From contig NZ_CAJLNI010000121.1 of assembly GCF_905207935.1 (NCBI RefSeq), positions 1-5,383 on the forward strand: 5,383 nt of DNA, read 5' to 3'. The notes beneath the pieces were generated by a model that saw only the letters and a list, made by a program, of their open reading frames with translations, was not told the origin of the DNA and did no database searches. Positions within the stretch are counted from its first letter, which is position 1. Every line of letters starts with the position of its first letter. This document shows, one piece after another, positions 1 to 5,383 of the stretch. The position numbers were made by a program, and so were the translations under genes. This stretch comes from an uncultured Haemophilus sp. (GTDB lineage Bacteria; Pseudomonadota; Gammaproteobacteria; Enterobacterales; Pasteurellaceae).

Positions 1-612
1 ACGAATTTCCCTGAAAAAATTAGTTTGATCGAACAATATCAAGGAAAATCTGGTTGGTTACGTTTGAATAAAATCAGTGTAGAGTCGAATGCGGAAAGTC
101 AAGAATCGTTAGTATTTACCGTGTGTGATGAGCAAGGTAATTTGCTAGATAAAGAATTTGCACAAAAGTTATTTTTACTTTCTGCGGATTTGCAAAATTC
201 TGTTCAAAACCCACCGCTTGTCTTTGAAAAGCTAGTGAGAGAACAAATTGATTTGGAAAAAGCTCGTATTAAGGCAGAAAATGATGCCTTGTTAAAAGCG
301 GAAAGTGTTCGTATTAACGCTTGGGCAAAAGATCAAATGCAAGCCGCGGAAGATTTAATTAGCGAACTCAAAGAGGCAATGCGCGGTAAAGAAAAGGAAT
401 TGGTGCTAGCAGATGATATTGAACTACAAATTCAGTTACAAGAAGAAGTAACAAAACTGCGTAAACAGCTTCGCAAGGCTCGTAATGAATTGGACGATGT
501 GCAAGATGAAATTGCCGAACAGGAATTACAGCTATTGAAAGAATTAAAAGGTAAAATTCATCAAACCATGCAGGAAAGTGTAGTGTTTGAGATTTTCTGG
601 ATGATTCGATAA
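1..612 (+). CDS. C-terminal part of a probable SNF2/DEAD-like helicase (5' end outside window)
   Basis: The frame is open from base 1 to a TAA at 610-612, giving 203 visible residues, so the gene begins upstream; the TTG at 25 is not a credible start because coding continues through it. The visible part begins with a small region containing GKSGWLRLNKISV and then VCDEQGNLLD and EFAQKLFLL. From about residue 80 to 190 it is a long Lys/Glu/Gln-rich coiled coil with a WAKDQ motif and a KLRKQLRKARNELDDVQDEI stretch. It ends in a short hydrophobic VFEIFWMI. From memory of the family, this order (GWL region, WA-containing coiled coil, DAQDEI-like helix, hydrophobic end) is the tail of SNF2-type helicases found beside DNA methyltransferases or nucleases in defence and accessory modules. 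No helicase motif is inside the window, so the assignment rests on the tail alone. It could be another coiled-coil protein. Confidence 0.6.
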   Translation, partial: TNFPEKISLIEQYQGKSGWLRLNKISVESNAESQESLVFTVCDEQGNLLDKEFAQKLFLLSADLQNSVQNPPLVFEKLVREQIDLEKARIKAENDALLKAESVRINAWAKDQMQAAEDLISELKEAMRGKEKELVLADDIELQIQLQEEVTKLRKQLRKARNELDDVQDEIAEQELQLLKELKGKIHQTMQESVVFEIFWMIR

Positions 613-649
613 GAAGCCAAAGCAAGATTAGCTTAATTAGCGCAAATAA

Positions 650-690
650 AAAGAGCGGTCAAAAAATGTTGTGTTTTTTGACCGCTCTTT
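650..690. terminator. Bidirectional intrinsic terminator between convergent genes
   Basis: The arms at 650-666 and 674-690 are a perfect 17-bp inverted repeat (AAAGAGCGGTCAAAAAA and its complement) around a 7-base loop, TGTTGTG. Read on the minus strand, the arm runs straight into CTCTTTTTATTTG, a good T-tract, and lies only 4 bases past the stop of the exported-protein gene. On the plus strand it is followed by AGTTTTATTG, a poorer tract, and lies 37 bases past the stop of the helicase-like gene. It probably ends both transcripts. The arm contains AAGAGCGGT, one base away from the uptake core AAGTGCGGT. Confidence 0.85.
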
Positions 691-694
691 AGTT

Positions 695-1171
695 TTATTG
701 TGGAAGTGGATCCATTAATTCAAGGATTTTATCGGTAGGCTCTTTTATATCGAAACTCGATCCCATTAATAATGAAAAAGTCTCGTCATTTCGTTTGCAA
801 GCAGCATGAGAAATTAGCTTACCTTTCTTATTACGCAAATCGATAGTAACTTGACTGATGCTCGTCTTATCTACTGCTCTTTCTTTTATTATCGTCCACA
901 ACTGATTATTTTCTGTTGGTGGAAGAAAAAGAGTCGCTTCTGTGGCATAAGCTTGTAAGTAAGCATTATCTATCGTTTGATCAGCCACATTCACATCGTT
1001 TTTCATGTAAGTGAATGTTTTAAGATTATTTAGCGCGACCCAAAGTTTTTCCCCTTTGGTGCTTTCACATTTTACAACATCAATGACGCTATCACCGAGA
1101 TTCATGGCATTCTCATTTGCGAACGAACATAGTGGAACGGCAGCCCAAAATACCCAAAGATATTTTTTCAT
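695..1171 (-). CDS. Small exported protein of unknown function, downstream of yajQ
   Basis: This 158-residue protein has a typical signal peptide: MKK, a hydrophobic stretch to about residue 17, then SFA before Asn19 as a likely signal peptidase I site. Cys15 does not sit in a proper lipobox (preceded by VPL), so a lipoprotein is unlikely. The mature part is mixed alpha/beta in character, with no transmembrane segment and two cysteines (Cys35 and Cys125) that could form a periplasmic disulfide. The C-terminus is acidic and ends in DPLPQ. I do not recognise the family. The ATG is only 4 bases past the yajQ stop, so it is probably translated from the same message; the only ribosome-site candidate is a weak TAGAGAT inside the end of yajQ. 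A terminator follows within 4 bases, making it the last gene of the run. Being a real gene is well supported; its role is not. Confidence 0.8.
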   Translation of the reverse strand: MKKYLWVFWAAVPLCSFANENAMNLGDSVIDVVKCESTKGEKLWVALNNLKTFTYMKNDVNVADQTIDNAYLQAYATEATLFLPPTENNQLWTIIKERAVDKTSISQVTIDLRNKKGKLISHAACKRNDETFSLLMGSSFDIKEPTDKILELMDPLPQ

Positions 1172-1175
1172 TAAA

Positions 1176-1667
1176 TTAATCTCTAAAGTTATTAAATTGG
1201 AATGGTTGACCTAATTCAGCGCCTTTCACTAATTGAATAACAGCTTGTAAATCATCACGGGATTTGCCGGTTACGCGTACTTGTTCACCTTGAATTTGAG
1301 TTTGAACTTTGATTTTTGAATCTTTCACTAATTTAGTGATTTTTTTCGCCATCTCTGTTTCAATCCCTTGTTTTAATTTGATTTCTTTGGTGTAAAGTTT
1401 ACCGTGATGTTCACTTTCTGTTGGAATATCCAATGAGCTATGCTCAATGCCACGTTTTACAAACGCACCAATCAAGATTTCAATTAATTGTTCTAATTGG
1501 AAATCAGATTCTGTGGTCACTTTCACTGTTTCGCTTTTTTCATTTAATTCAATGACGGCTTCCACACCACGGAAATCATAACGTGTACTTAATACGCGGT
1601 TTGCATTTTCAACCGCATTACGCACTTCGTGCATAGTAATTTCAGATACGATGTCAAAAGATGGCAT
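1176..1667 (-). CDS. yajQ: YajQ family nucleotide/nucleic-acid binding protein
   Basis: The 163-residue product matches YajQ over its full length and has the family's usual size. The start MPSFDIVSE is characteristic, as are NRVLSTRYDFRG near residues 23-34, KLKQGIETEMAKKI around 97-110, QGEQVRVTGKSRDDLQ around 125-140, and the end LGQPFQFNNFRD. Known of the family: a cytoplasmic protein with two RNP-like domains, shown by the H. influenzae structure; members bind nucleotides or nucleic acids, and a Xanthomonas relative is a cyclic-di-GMP effector. Which ligand applies here cannot be read from the sequence. The start is fixed by a GGGAG site at 1675-1679, seven bases upstream. It lies 20 bases after serB with no promoter or terminator visible between them, so the two are probably co-transcribed. 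Confidence 0.97.
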   Translation of the reverse strand: MPSFDIVSEITMHEVRNAVENANRVLSTRYDFRGVEAVIELNEKSETVKVTTESDFQLEQLIEILIGAFVKRGIEHSSLDIPTESEHHGKLYTKEIKLKQGIETEMAKKITKLVKDSKIKVQTQIQGEQVRVTGKSRDDLQAVIQLVKGAELGQPFQFNNFRD

Positions 1668-1674
1668 AAATTTT

Positions 1675-1679
1675 CTCCC
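1675..1679 (-). promoter_or_regulatory. Ribosome binding site of yajQ
   Basis: On the minus strand GGGAG sits seven bases before the yajQ ATG, inside the 20-base serB-yajQ gap. This supports the start used for yajQ. Confidence 0.75.
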
Positions 1680-1687
1680 AAAATGAA

Positions 1688-2632
1688 TTAAATTCGATCA
1701 TTTGCACTTAAAAGACATAAAAGTGCGGTTAAGTCAGCAAAGTTTACCACAATTTGTGCTTGTTGTTGCACCTTCGGTTTGGCATGGAATGCTACGCCTA
1801 ATCCGGCGACCTTCATCATCGCTAAATCATTAGCGCCATCACCAATAGCAAGGGTATTTTTGCGTGGAATGTTGTATTCTTCAGCGAGTTTTTGCAAGGT
1901 ATTCGCTTTGTATTGTGCATCGACCACGTTACCTTTTACATTGCCAGTCAGCGTGCCATCAATAATTTCAAATTGATTAGACGCCGCAAAATCGAGGTTT
2001 AATAAACTTTTTAAGTAATCGGCGAAATAGGTAAAACCACCAGAAGCAATGGCAGTTTTCCAACCATGTTGTTGTAATGTCTTAATGGTTTCAATTAAGC
2101 CCGGCATTAACGGTAATTTTTCACGTACTTGTTGCAAAATCGTTTCTGGTGCGCCTTTAAGTGTTCTCACACGTCGACGCAAACTTTGTTCAAAATCGAG
2201 CTCGCCACGCATGGCACTTTCAGTAATGGCAGAAACTAATTCACCTGTGCCAGCCAGTTTAGCGATTTCATCAATGCATTCAATTTGAATTACCGTAGAA
2301 TCCATATCCATCACCAATAAACCTTTTTCTGATAATTTTGCATCAAAATCCAGTTTAGCGATGTCTAATTGCAGGTCGTGGGCATGGGCAATAAAATCGG
2401 CTAGCCATTTGCCTTTTAAAAGGACAACGGTATTTTTTTCAACGTTCCATGCATCAAAACACAGGAAAGATTGACCGCACTTTTGTTGGAATTCGAGTAA
2501 TTTGGCTAAATTCAGCGTTGTGCCGTATAAAATAAACGCATGAGTTTCATCGGGATGAGGCAAATCAGACGAAAGTGCGGTAGGAAATTGGGGATATTTT
2601 TGGGTAATGCTTGCAAGGTTTTGAATTTGCAT
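1688..2632 (-). CDS. serB: Phosphoserine phosphatase SerB
   Basis: SerB hydrolyses O-phosphoserine to serine, the last step of serine synthesis, in the cytoplasm. The 314-residue product shows the HAD phosphatase motifs in order: DMDST with nucleophile Asp109 and acid/base Asp111; Ser197 in IASGGF; a Lys at about 242; and GDGANDL with metal-binding Asp265 and Asp269. The cap region MRGELDFEQSLRRRV (141-155) is typical of SerB and is expected to contact substrate. About 100 residues precede the catalytic domain, as in the long gammaproteobacterial form, and the length fits Haemophilus SerB. The ATG has an AGGA site (2639-2642) six bases upstream. It heads a minus-strand run with yajQ and the exported-protein gene, and is divergent from ytjB, the same serB/smp arrangement as in E. 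coli. Three uptake sequences lie within it. Confidence 0.98.
   Translation of the reverse strand: MQIQNLASITQKYPQFPTALSSDLPHPDETHAFILYGTTLNLAKLLEFQQKCGQSFLCFDAWNVEKNTVVLLKGKWLADFIAHAHDLQLDIAKLDFDAKLSEKGLLVMDMDSTVIQIECIDEIAKLAGTGELVSAITESAMRGELDFEQSLRRRVRTLKGAPETILQQVREKLPLMPGLIETIKTLQQHGWKTAIASGGFTYFADYLKSLLNLDFAASNQFEIIDGTLTGNVKGNVVDAQYKANTLQKLAEEYNIPRKNTLAIGDGANDLAMMKVAGLGVAFHAKPKVQQQAQIVVNFADLTALLCLLSANDRI
1721..1729 (+). repeat. DNA uptake signal sequence core (USS)
   Basis: Exact AAGTGCGGT (AAAGTGCGGT from 1720), the Haemophilus-type uptake core, inside the 3' end of serB, where it encodes Thr-Ala-Leu on the minus strand. The flanking A/T tracts match the extended consensus only partly. 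Confidence 0.9.
2474..2482 (-). repeat. DNA uptake signal sequence core (USS)
   Basis: ACCGCACTT on the plus strand is the core AAGTGCGGT on the minus strand. The bases that follow on that strand, CAATCTTT and later TTTTGAT, fit the extended A/T-rich consensus well. In the serB frame it encodes Lys-Cys-Gly, which includes Cys52. Confidence 0.92.
2573..2581 (+). repeat. DNA uptake signal sequence core (USS)
   Basis: Exact AAGTGCGGT near the 5' end of serB, followed by AGGAAATT and later ATATTTTT, which fits the extended consensus. In serB it encodes Thr-Ala-Leu (residues 18-20), the same tripeptide as the copy at 1721. Confidence 0.92.
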
Positions 2633-2638
2633 AGAAAA

Positions 2639-2642
2639 TCCT
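2639..2642 (-). promoter_or_regulatory. Ribosome binding site of serB
   Basis: AGGA on the minus strand, six bases before the serB ATG. It supports the annotated start. Confidence 0.7.
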
Positions 2643-2662
2643 GTAAATTGTGAATACTCATC

Positions 2663-2669
2663 TATTCTA
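2663..2669. promoter_or_regulatory. Candidate shared -10 region of the divergent serB/ytjB promoters
   Basis: TATTCTA on the plus strand reads TAGAATA on the minus strand, so the same bases offer a -10-like hexamer in both directions (TAGAAT for serB, TATTCT for ytjB). For serB it would give a leader of about 25 bases. No good -35 box is visible for either direction: TCCATT at the right distance for serB is poor. Only 44 bases separate the two start codons, so the promoters must overlap each other or the coding sequences. This is inference from hexamer matching only. Confidence 0.35.
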
Positions 2670-2676
2670 GCCGATC

Positions 2677-3378
2677 TTGGCGAAAAAATGGAAAAACAAC
2701 GTGCAATTAATTAAAGAAAAACTTCAAAAATCACTGATGTTTGGGCTCATCGTGCTGCTTTGTATCGGTGCCATGACGGTGATTTTGTTTGGTGTGAAAC
2801 AATTTAAGATTGGTTCACAGCTTTCAAGTGTGAATCAAGTAGCGAATTTATCGCATACTTTGGTTCGTCAGCAAGCCAATTTATTTTCAGTTTTATTAAC
2901 CAATAATGCGAAATCCGATCAGCTCGTCGAAAATTTGGATAATTTAGTTAAAGAAAACTTTGTGCTCGATGCGACCATTTATGATTATAACGGTAAAGAA
3001 TTGGCACAAAGTACCAATACAGGCAACCTTCGTGAGCAACTAGGCCTAGAACATAAAAATGAAGGTGAGTTTTCAACACAACAAATTGTTGAGCCTATTT
3101 ATTCTGCTTCTAATAACGCGGTTCGTGGCTTTTTGCGCGTGACCTTTGACGCCCAATATGCTCAAACAACGCAGAGCAAAATTAATCAAGTCTTCCACCG
3201 CTTATATGGTGAAATTGTGGTGGTCTTTTTATTAGGTGCTTTATTCGCCAGTTCCATTCATTATTTTTTAAGTCATTATCGTCGAACATATCGAAAACCA
3301 GTGGAAACTAAAACGGTGGTCAATTTACAAGGTAAATCGAGTAGTCAACGTTTCCATCAACGTCGTCGAAGAATTTGA
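2677..3378 (+). CDS. ytjB: YtjB/Smp family two-pass membrane protein
   Basis: The 233-residue product belongs to the SMP family (E. coli Smp/YtjB). Shared landmarks are VLDATIYDYNGKELAQS (97-113), the very similar TQQIVEPIY (134-142), and RGFLRVTFD (150-158). Layout: a basic N-terminus, transmembrane segment at about 20-40, an extracytoplasmic domain of about 135 residues, a second transmembrane segment at about 178-199, then a basic cytoplasmic tail ending HQRRRRI. The arrangement resembles a sensor domain without any output domain. Function is unproven; database names such as haemolysin regulator are weakly based. Divergence from serB matches enterobacterial order. The start is uncertain: the frame is closed by TAG at 2668-2670, the TTG at 2677 has no Shine-Dalgarno, the nearby ATG at 2688 is out of frame, and GTG at 2701 (225 residues) is an alternative that keeps both membrane segments. 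Confidence 0.9.
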   Translation: MAKKWKNNVQLIKEKLQKSLMFGLIVLLCIGAMTVILFGVKQFKIGSQLSSVNQVANLSHTLVRQQANLFSVLLTNNAKSDQLVENLDNLVKENFVLDATIYDYNGKELAQSTNTGNLREQLGLEHKNEGEFSTQQIVEPIYSASNNAVRGFLRVTFDAQYAQTTQSKINQVFHRLYGEIVVVFLLGALFASSIHYFLSHYRRTYRKPVETKTVVNLQGKSSSQRFHQRRRRI

Positions 3379-3401
3379 TCAAGTTAAATAAAATTGCAAA
3401 T

Positions 3402-3416
3402 ATTGGTTAAGCCAAT
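3402..3416. promoter_or_regulatory. Inverted repeat upstream of tkt, possible operator
   Basis: ATTGG - TTAAG - CCAAT forms a 5-bp inverted repeat (six pairs if the T-G wobble is counted). It lies between the ytjB stop and the tkt start, over the place where a -35 box for tkt would sit. No T-tract follows it, so it is a poor terminator for ytjB. Operator or chance are both possible. Confidence 0.3.
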
Positions 3417-3428
3417 CAGTAAATAGGG

Positions 3429-3434
3429 TAGAAT
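3429..3434 (+). promoter_or_regulatory. Candidate -10 box of the tkt promoter
   Basis: TAGAAT lies 29 bases before the tkt ATG and would give a leader of roughly 20-25 bases. The -35 is weak: TTAAGC at 3407-3412 has 16-base spacing, while the better TTGGTT at 3403-3408 has 20. Since there is no terminator after ytjB, read-through from that gene is also possible. Confidence 0.4.
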
Positions 3435-3452
3435 ACTGAGAATTATTTAGAT

Positions 3453-3458
3453 AGGAGA
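3453..3458 (+). promoter_or_regulatory. Ribosome binding site of tkt
   Basis: AGGAGA, close to the ideal Shine-Dalgarno sequence, lies five to six bases before the ATG at 3464, as expected for a highly expressed central-metabolism gene. Confidence 0.85.
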
Positions 3459-3463
3459 AAAAC

Positions 3464-5383
3464 ATGGCAACTCGTAGACAACTCGCCAACGCAATTCGTG
3501 CGCTATCAATGGATGCAGTACAAAAAGCAAAATCAGGCCACCCAGGTGCACCGATGGGAATGGCGGATATCGCTGAAGTATTATGGCGCGATTTCTTAAA
3601 ACATAACCCAAACAATCCTAAATGGGCCGATCGCGACCGTTTTGTACTTTCTAATGGCCACGGTTCAATGTTGATCTATAGCTTATTACATTTAACAGGC
3701 TATGATCTTTCTATCGAAGATTTAAAACAATTCCGTCAATTACATTCTAAAACCCCAGGCCACCCAGAATATGGTTATGCACCAGGTGTTGAAACCACAA
3801 CTGGTCCTTTAGGCCAAGGTATCACTAATGCCGTGGGTATGGCGATTGCAGAGAAAACATTAGCAGGTCAATTTAACCGTGAAGGCCATGAAATCGTAGA
3901 CCACCACACTTATGTGTTCTTAGGCGATGGCTGTTTAATGGAAGGGATTTCTCATGAAGCTTGCTCTTTAGCCGGAACATTAGGCCTAGGTAAATTAATC
4001 GCATTCTACGATGACAACAACATTTCGATTGATGGTCATGTTGATGGTTGGTTCAGTGATGATACTGCAGCACGTTTTGAAGCTTATGGCTGGCAAGTAA
4101 TCCGTAATGTGGATGGTCACGATGCAGAACAAATTCGTGCCGCAACCATTCTTGCTCAAGCCGAAAAAGAAAAACCAACGTTAATTATTTGTAAAACCAT
4201 CATCGGCTTCGGTTCACCAAATAAATCAGGTTCTCATGATTGCCACGGTGCACCATTAGGTGATGAAGAAATCGCATTAACCCGTAAAGCTCTAGGCTGG
4301 GAATATGCTCCATTTGAAATTCCGGCTGAGTACTATGCAGAATGGTCTGCGAAAGAAAAAGGCGCTGCAGCAGAAAAATCTTGGGAAGAAAAATTTGCGG
4401 CTTATGCAAAAGCATATCCAGAACTTGCTGCAGAATTTACACGTCGTGTAAACGGTGAATTACCAGCAAATTGGGCAGCAGAATCTAAAGCGTTCATTGA
4501 AAAATTACAAGCGAACCCTGCAAGTATTGCAAGCCGTAAAGCATCACAAAATGCAATCGAAGCTTATGCACATGTATTACCTGAGTTCTTAGGTGGCTCT
4601 GCAGACTTAGCAAGCTCTAACTTAACGTTATGGAGCGGTTCTAAACCAATTCGTGCACACGAAAACGTAGGCGGTAACTATATCAACTATGGTGTGCGTG
4701 AGTTTGGTATGTCTGCGATCATGAATGGTATTGCTTTACACGGCGGTTTCATTCCTTATGGCGCAACTTTCTTAATGTTCTACGAATATGCACACAATGC
4801 GGTGCGTATGGCGGCATTAATGAAACAACGCTCACTCTTTGTTTATACACACGACTCGATCGGTTTAGGCGAAGATGGACCAACTCACCAACCAGTTGAG
4901 CAAACTACATCATTACGCTTAATTCCAAATCTTGAAACATGGCGTCCATGTGACCAAGTGGAATCAGCCATCGCATGGCAACAAGCGGTTGAGCGTCAAG
5001 ATGGCCCAAGTGCGTTGATCTTTACCCGTCAAAACTTAGCACAAATGGACCGCACTTCTGCACAATTAGATGCAGTTAAACGTGGTGCTTATGTGTTAAA
5101 AGACTGTGATAGTACACCTGAGTTAATCTTCATTGCGACAGGTTCTGAAGTGGAATTAGCAGTGAAAGCAGCAGATGTATTGGCTGCCGAAGGTAAAAAA
5201 GTACGTGTCGTCTCTATGCCAAGCACTAACCGTTTCGATAAACAAGATGCAGCGTACCGTGAAAGTGTATTGCCAGCAGCTGTAACCAAACGTGTTGCGA
5301 TTGAAGCGGGTATTGCAGACTTCTGGTATAAATACGTTGGCTTTGAAGGTCGCGTAGTAGGTATGAATAGCTTTGGCGAATCA
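3464..5383 (+). CDS. tkt: Transketolase (3' end outside window)
   Basis: Transketolase moves two-carbon ketol units between sugar phosphates in the non-oxidative pentose phosphate pathway, using thiamine diphosphate and a divalent metal; it is a cytoplasmic homodimer. The open frame runs 640 codons from ATG to the last base, so about 25 codons are missing compared with the usual 663-668. Key residues by E. coli numbering are present: His26 (SGHPGAP), His66 (SNGHGS), His100 (TPGHPE), the thiamine motif GDG (154-156) with Asn185, His261, Arg358 and Ser385. After a two-residue insertion come Glu413 (VREFGM, the essential cofactor-contacting Glu), His475 (GPTHQP) and Arg522. Nothing suggests damage. 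Which Tkt paralogue name applies (tktA in H. influenzae) cannot be decided if only one copy exists. The gene follows ytjB on the same strand by 85 bases but has its own strong ribosome site. Confidence 0.98.
   Translation, partial: MATRRQLANAIRALSMDAVQKAKSGHPGAPMGMADIAEVLWRDFLKHNPNNPKWADRDRFVLSNGHGSMLIYSLLHLTGYDLSIEDLKQFRQLHSKTPGHPEYGYAPGVETTTGPLGQGITNAVGMAIAEKTLAGQFNREGHEIVDHHTYVFLGDGCLMEGISHEACSLAGTLGLGKLIAFYDDNNISIDGHVDGWFSDDTAARFEAYGWQVIRNVDGHDAEQIRAATILAQAEKEKPTLIICKTIIGFGSPNKSGSHDCHGAPLGDEEIALTRKALGWEYAPFEIPAEYYAEWSAKEKGAAAEKSWEEKFAAYAKAYPELAAEFTRRVNGELPANWAAESKAFIEKLQANPASIASRKASQNAIEAYAHVLPEFLGGSADLASSNLTLWSGSKPIRAHENVGGNYINYGVREFGMSAIMNGIALHGGFIPYGATFLMFYEYAHNAVRMAALMKQRSLFVYTHDSIGLGEDGPTHQPVEQTTSLRLIPNLETWRPCDQVESAIAWQQAVERQDGPSALIFTRQNLAQMDRTSAQLDAVKRGAYVLKDCDSTPELIFIATGSEVELAVKAADVLAAEGKKVRVVSMPSTNRFDKQDAAYRESVLPAAVTKRVAIEAGIADFWYKYVGFEGRVVGMNSFGES
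4981..4989 (+). repeat. Match to the Actinobacillus-type uptake core inside tkt
   Basis: ACAAGCGGT is identical to the core of the other Pasteurellaceae uptake dialect (Actinobacillus pleuropneumoniae type). It falls in codons for Gln-Gln-Ala-Val. One copy in coding sequence may well be chance, and the genome otherwise uses the Haemophilus-type core. Confidence 0.3.
5049..5057 (-). repeat. DNA uptake signal sequence core (USS)
   Basis: ACCGCACTT on the plus strand is the exact Haemophilus-type core on the minus strand. On that strand it is followed by CCATTTGT and then TTTTGAC, a fair match to the extended consensus. It lies inside tkt, spanning codons for Asp-Arg-Thr-Ser. Confidence 0.9.

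Noticed and set aside
368..625. Minus-strand open frame opposite the helicase-like gene
   Set aside because: It is fully overlapped by a better coding frame, and its product is a low-complexity reverse-complement artefact of coiled-coil codons.
613..636. In-frame codons after the helicase-like stop read EAKARLA and then a second TAA, hinting at a once longer C-terminus
   Set aside because: The upstream stop follows the hydrophobic segment where proteins of this type normally end, and seven residues are too few to show a lost extension.
1011..1214. Plus-strand frame across the yajQ/exported-protein junction
   Set aside because: It is a shadow of two well-supported minus-strand genes, with no ribosome site or recognisable product.
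1779..2288. Two plus-strand open frames inside serB
   Set aside because: Both are antisense to the conserved HAD phosphatase coding sequence and show no family features.
3379..3615. Minus-strand frame over the start of tkt and its leader
   Set aside because: It is antisense to the strongly conserved transketolase N-terminus; the frame stays open because of codon bias there.
4200..5289. Minus-strand frames within tkt (4200-4415 and 5089-5289)
   Set aside because: Both are antisense shadows of transketolase; no start signals and no recognisable proteins.
1..5383. tRNA, rRNA, CRISPR arrays, insertion sequences, riboswitches
   Set aside because: Nothing resembling these was seen. The only clear inverted repeats are the 650-690 terminator and the short one at 3402-3416, and the gaps between genes are all under 90 bases.

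Overview
The window reads as chromosomal DNA of a Pasteurellaceae bacterium, most likely genus Haemophilus. Four exact copies of the Haemophilus-type DNA uptake core AAGTGCGGT (either strand) lie in 5.4 kb. The DNA is AT-rich with matching codon use, and YajQ, SerB and transketolase all look like the Haemophilus versions. The species cannot be fixed from this alone.

Layout. (1) 1-612, plus strand: the 3' end of a large gene that starts outside the window. Its charged coiled-coil C-terminus resembles the tail of SNF2/DEAD-like helicases often found in defence or accessory modules. (2) 650-690: a perfect 17-bp inverted repeat that serves as a shared terminator between convergent genes. (3) 2632 down to 695, minus strand: a compact run serB - yajQ - small exported protein of unknown function, with gaps of 20 and 4 bp. 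(4) 2633-2676: a short divergent promoter region. (5) 2677-3378, plus strand: ytjB/smp, a two-pass membrane protein. The divergent ytjB/serB pair is the same arrangement as in enterobacteria. (6) 3379-3463: the leader of the transketolase gene, with a good Shine-Dalgarno site and a small inverted repeat. (7) 3464 to the window end: tkt, 640 codons visible, cut off roughly 25 codons before its expected stop.

Functionally, most of the window is core metabolism: phosphoserine phosphatase (serine synthesis) and transketolase (pentose phosphate pathway), plus a nucleotide/nucleic-acid binding protein (YajQ) and a conserved membrane protein (YtjB). The only clearly accessory element is the helicase-like fragment at the left edge. 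I do not see a complete new system inside the window. If there is one, it is most likely to the left of position 1. Smaller points of interest are the near-uptake-sequence terminator, the unclear start of ytjB, and the unrecognised exported protein tightly coupled to yajQ.
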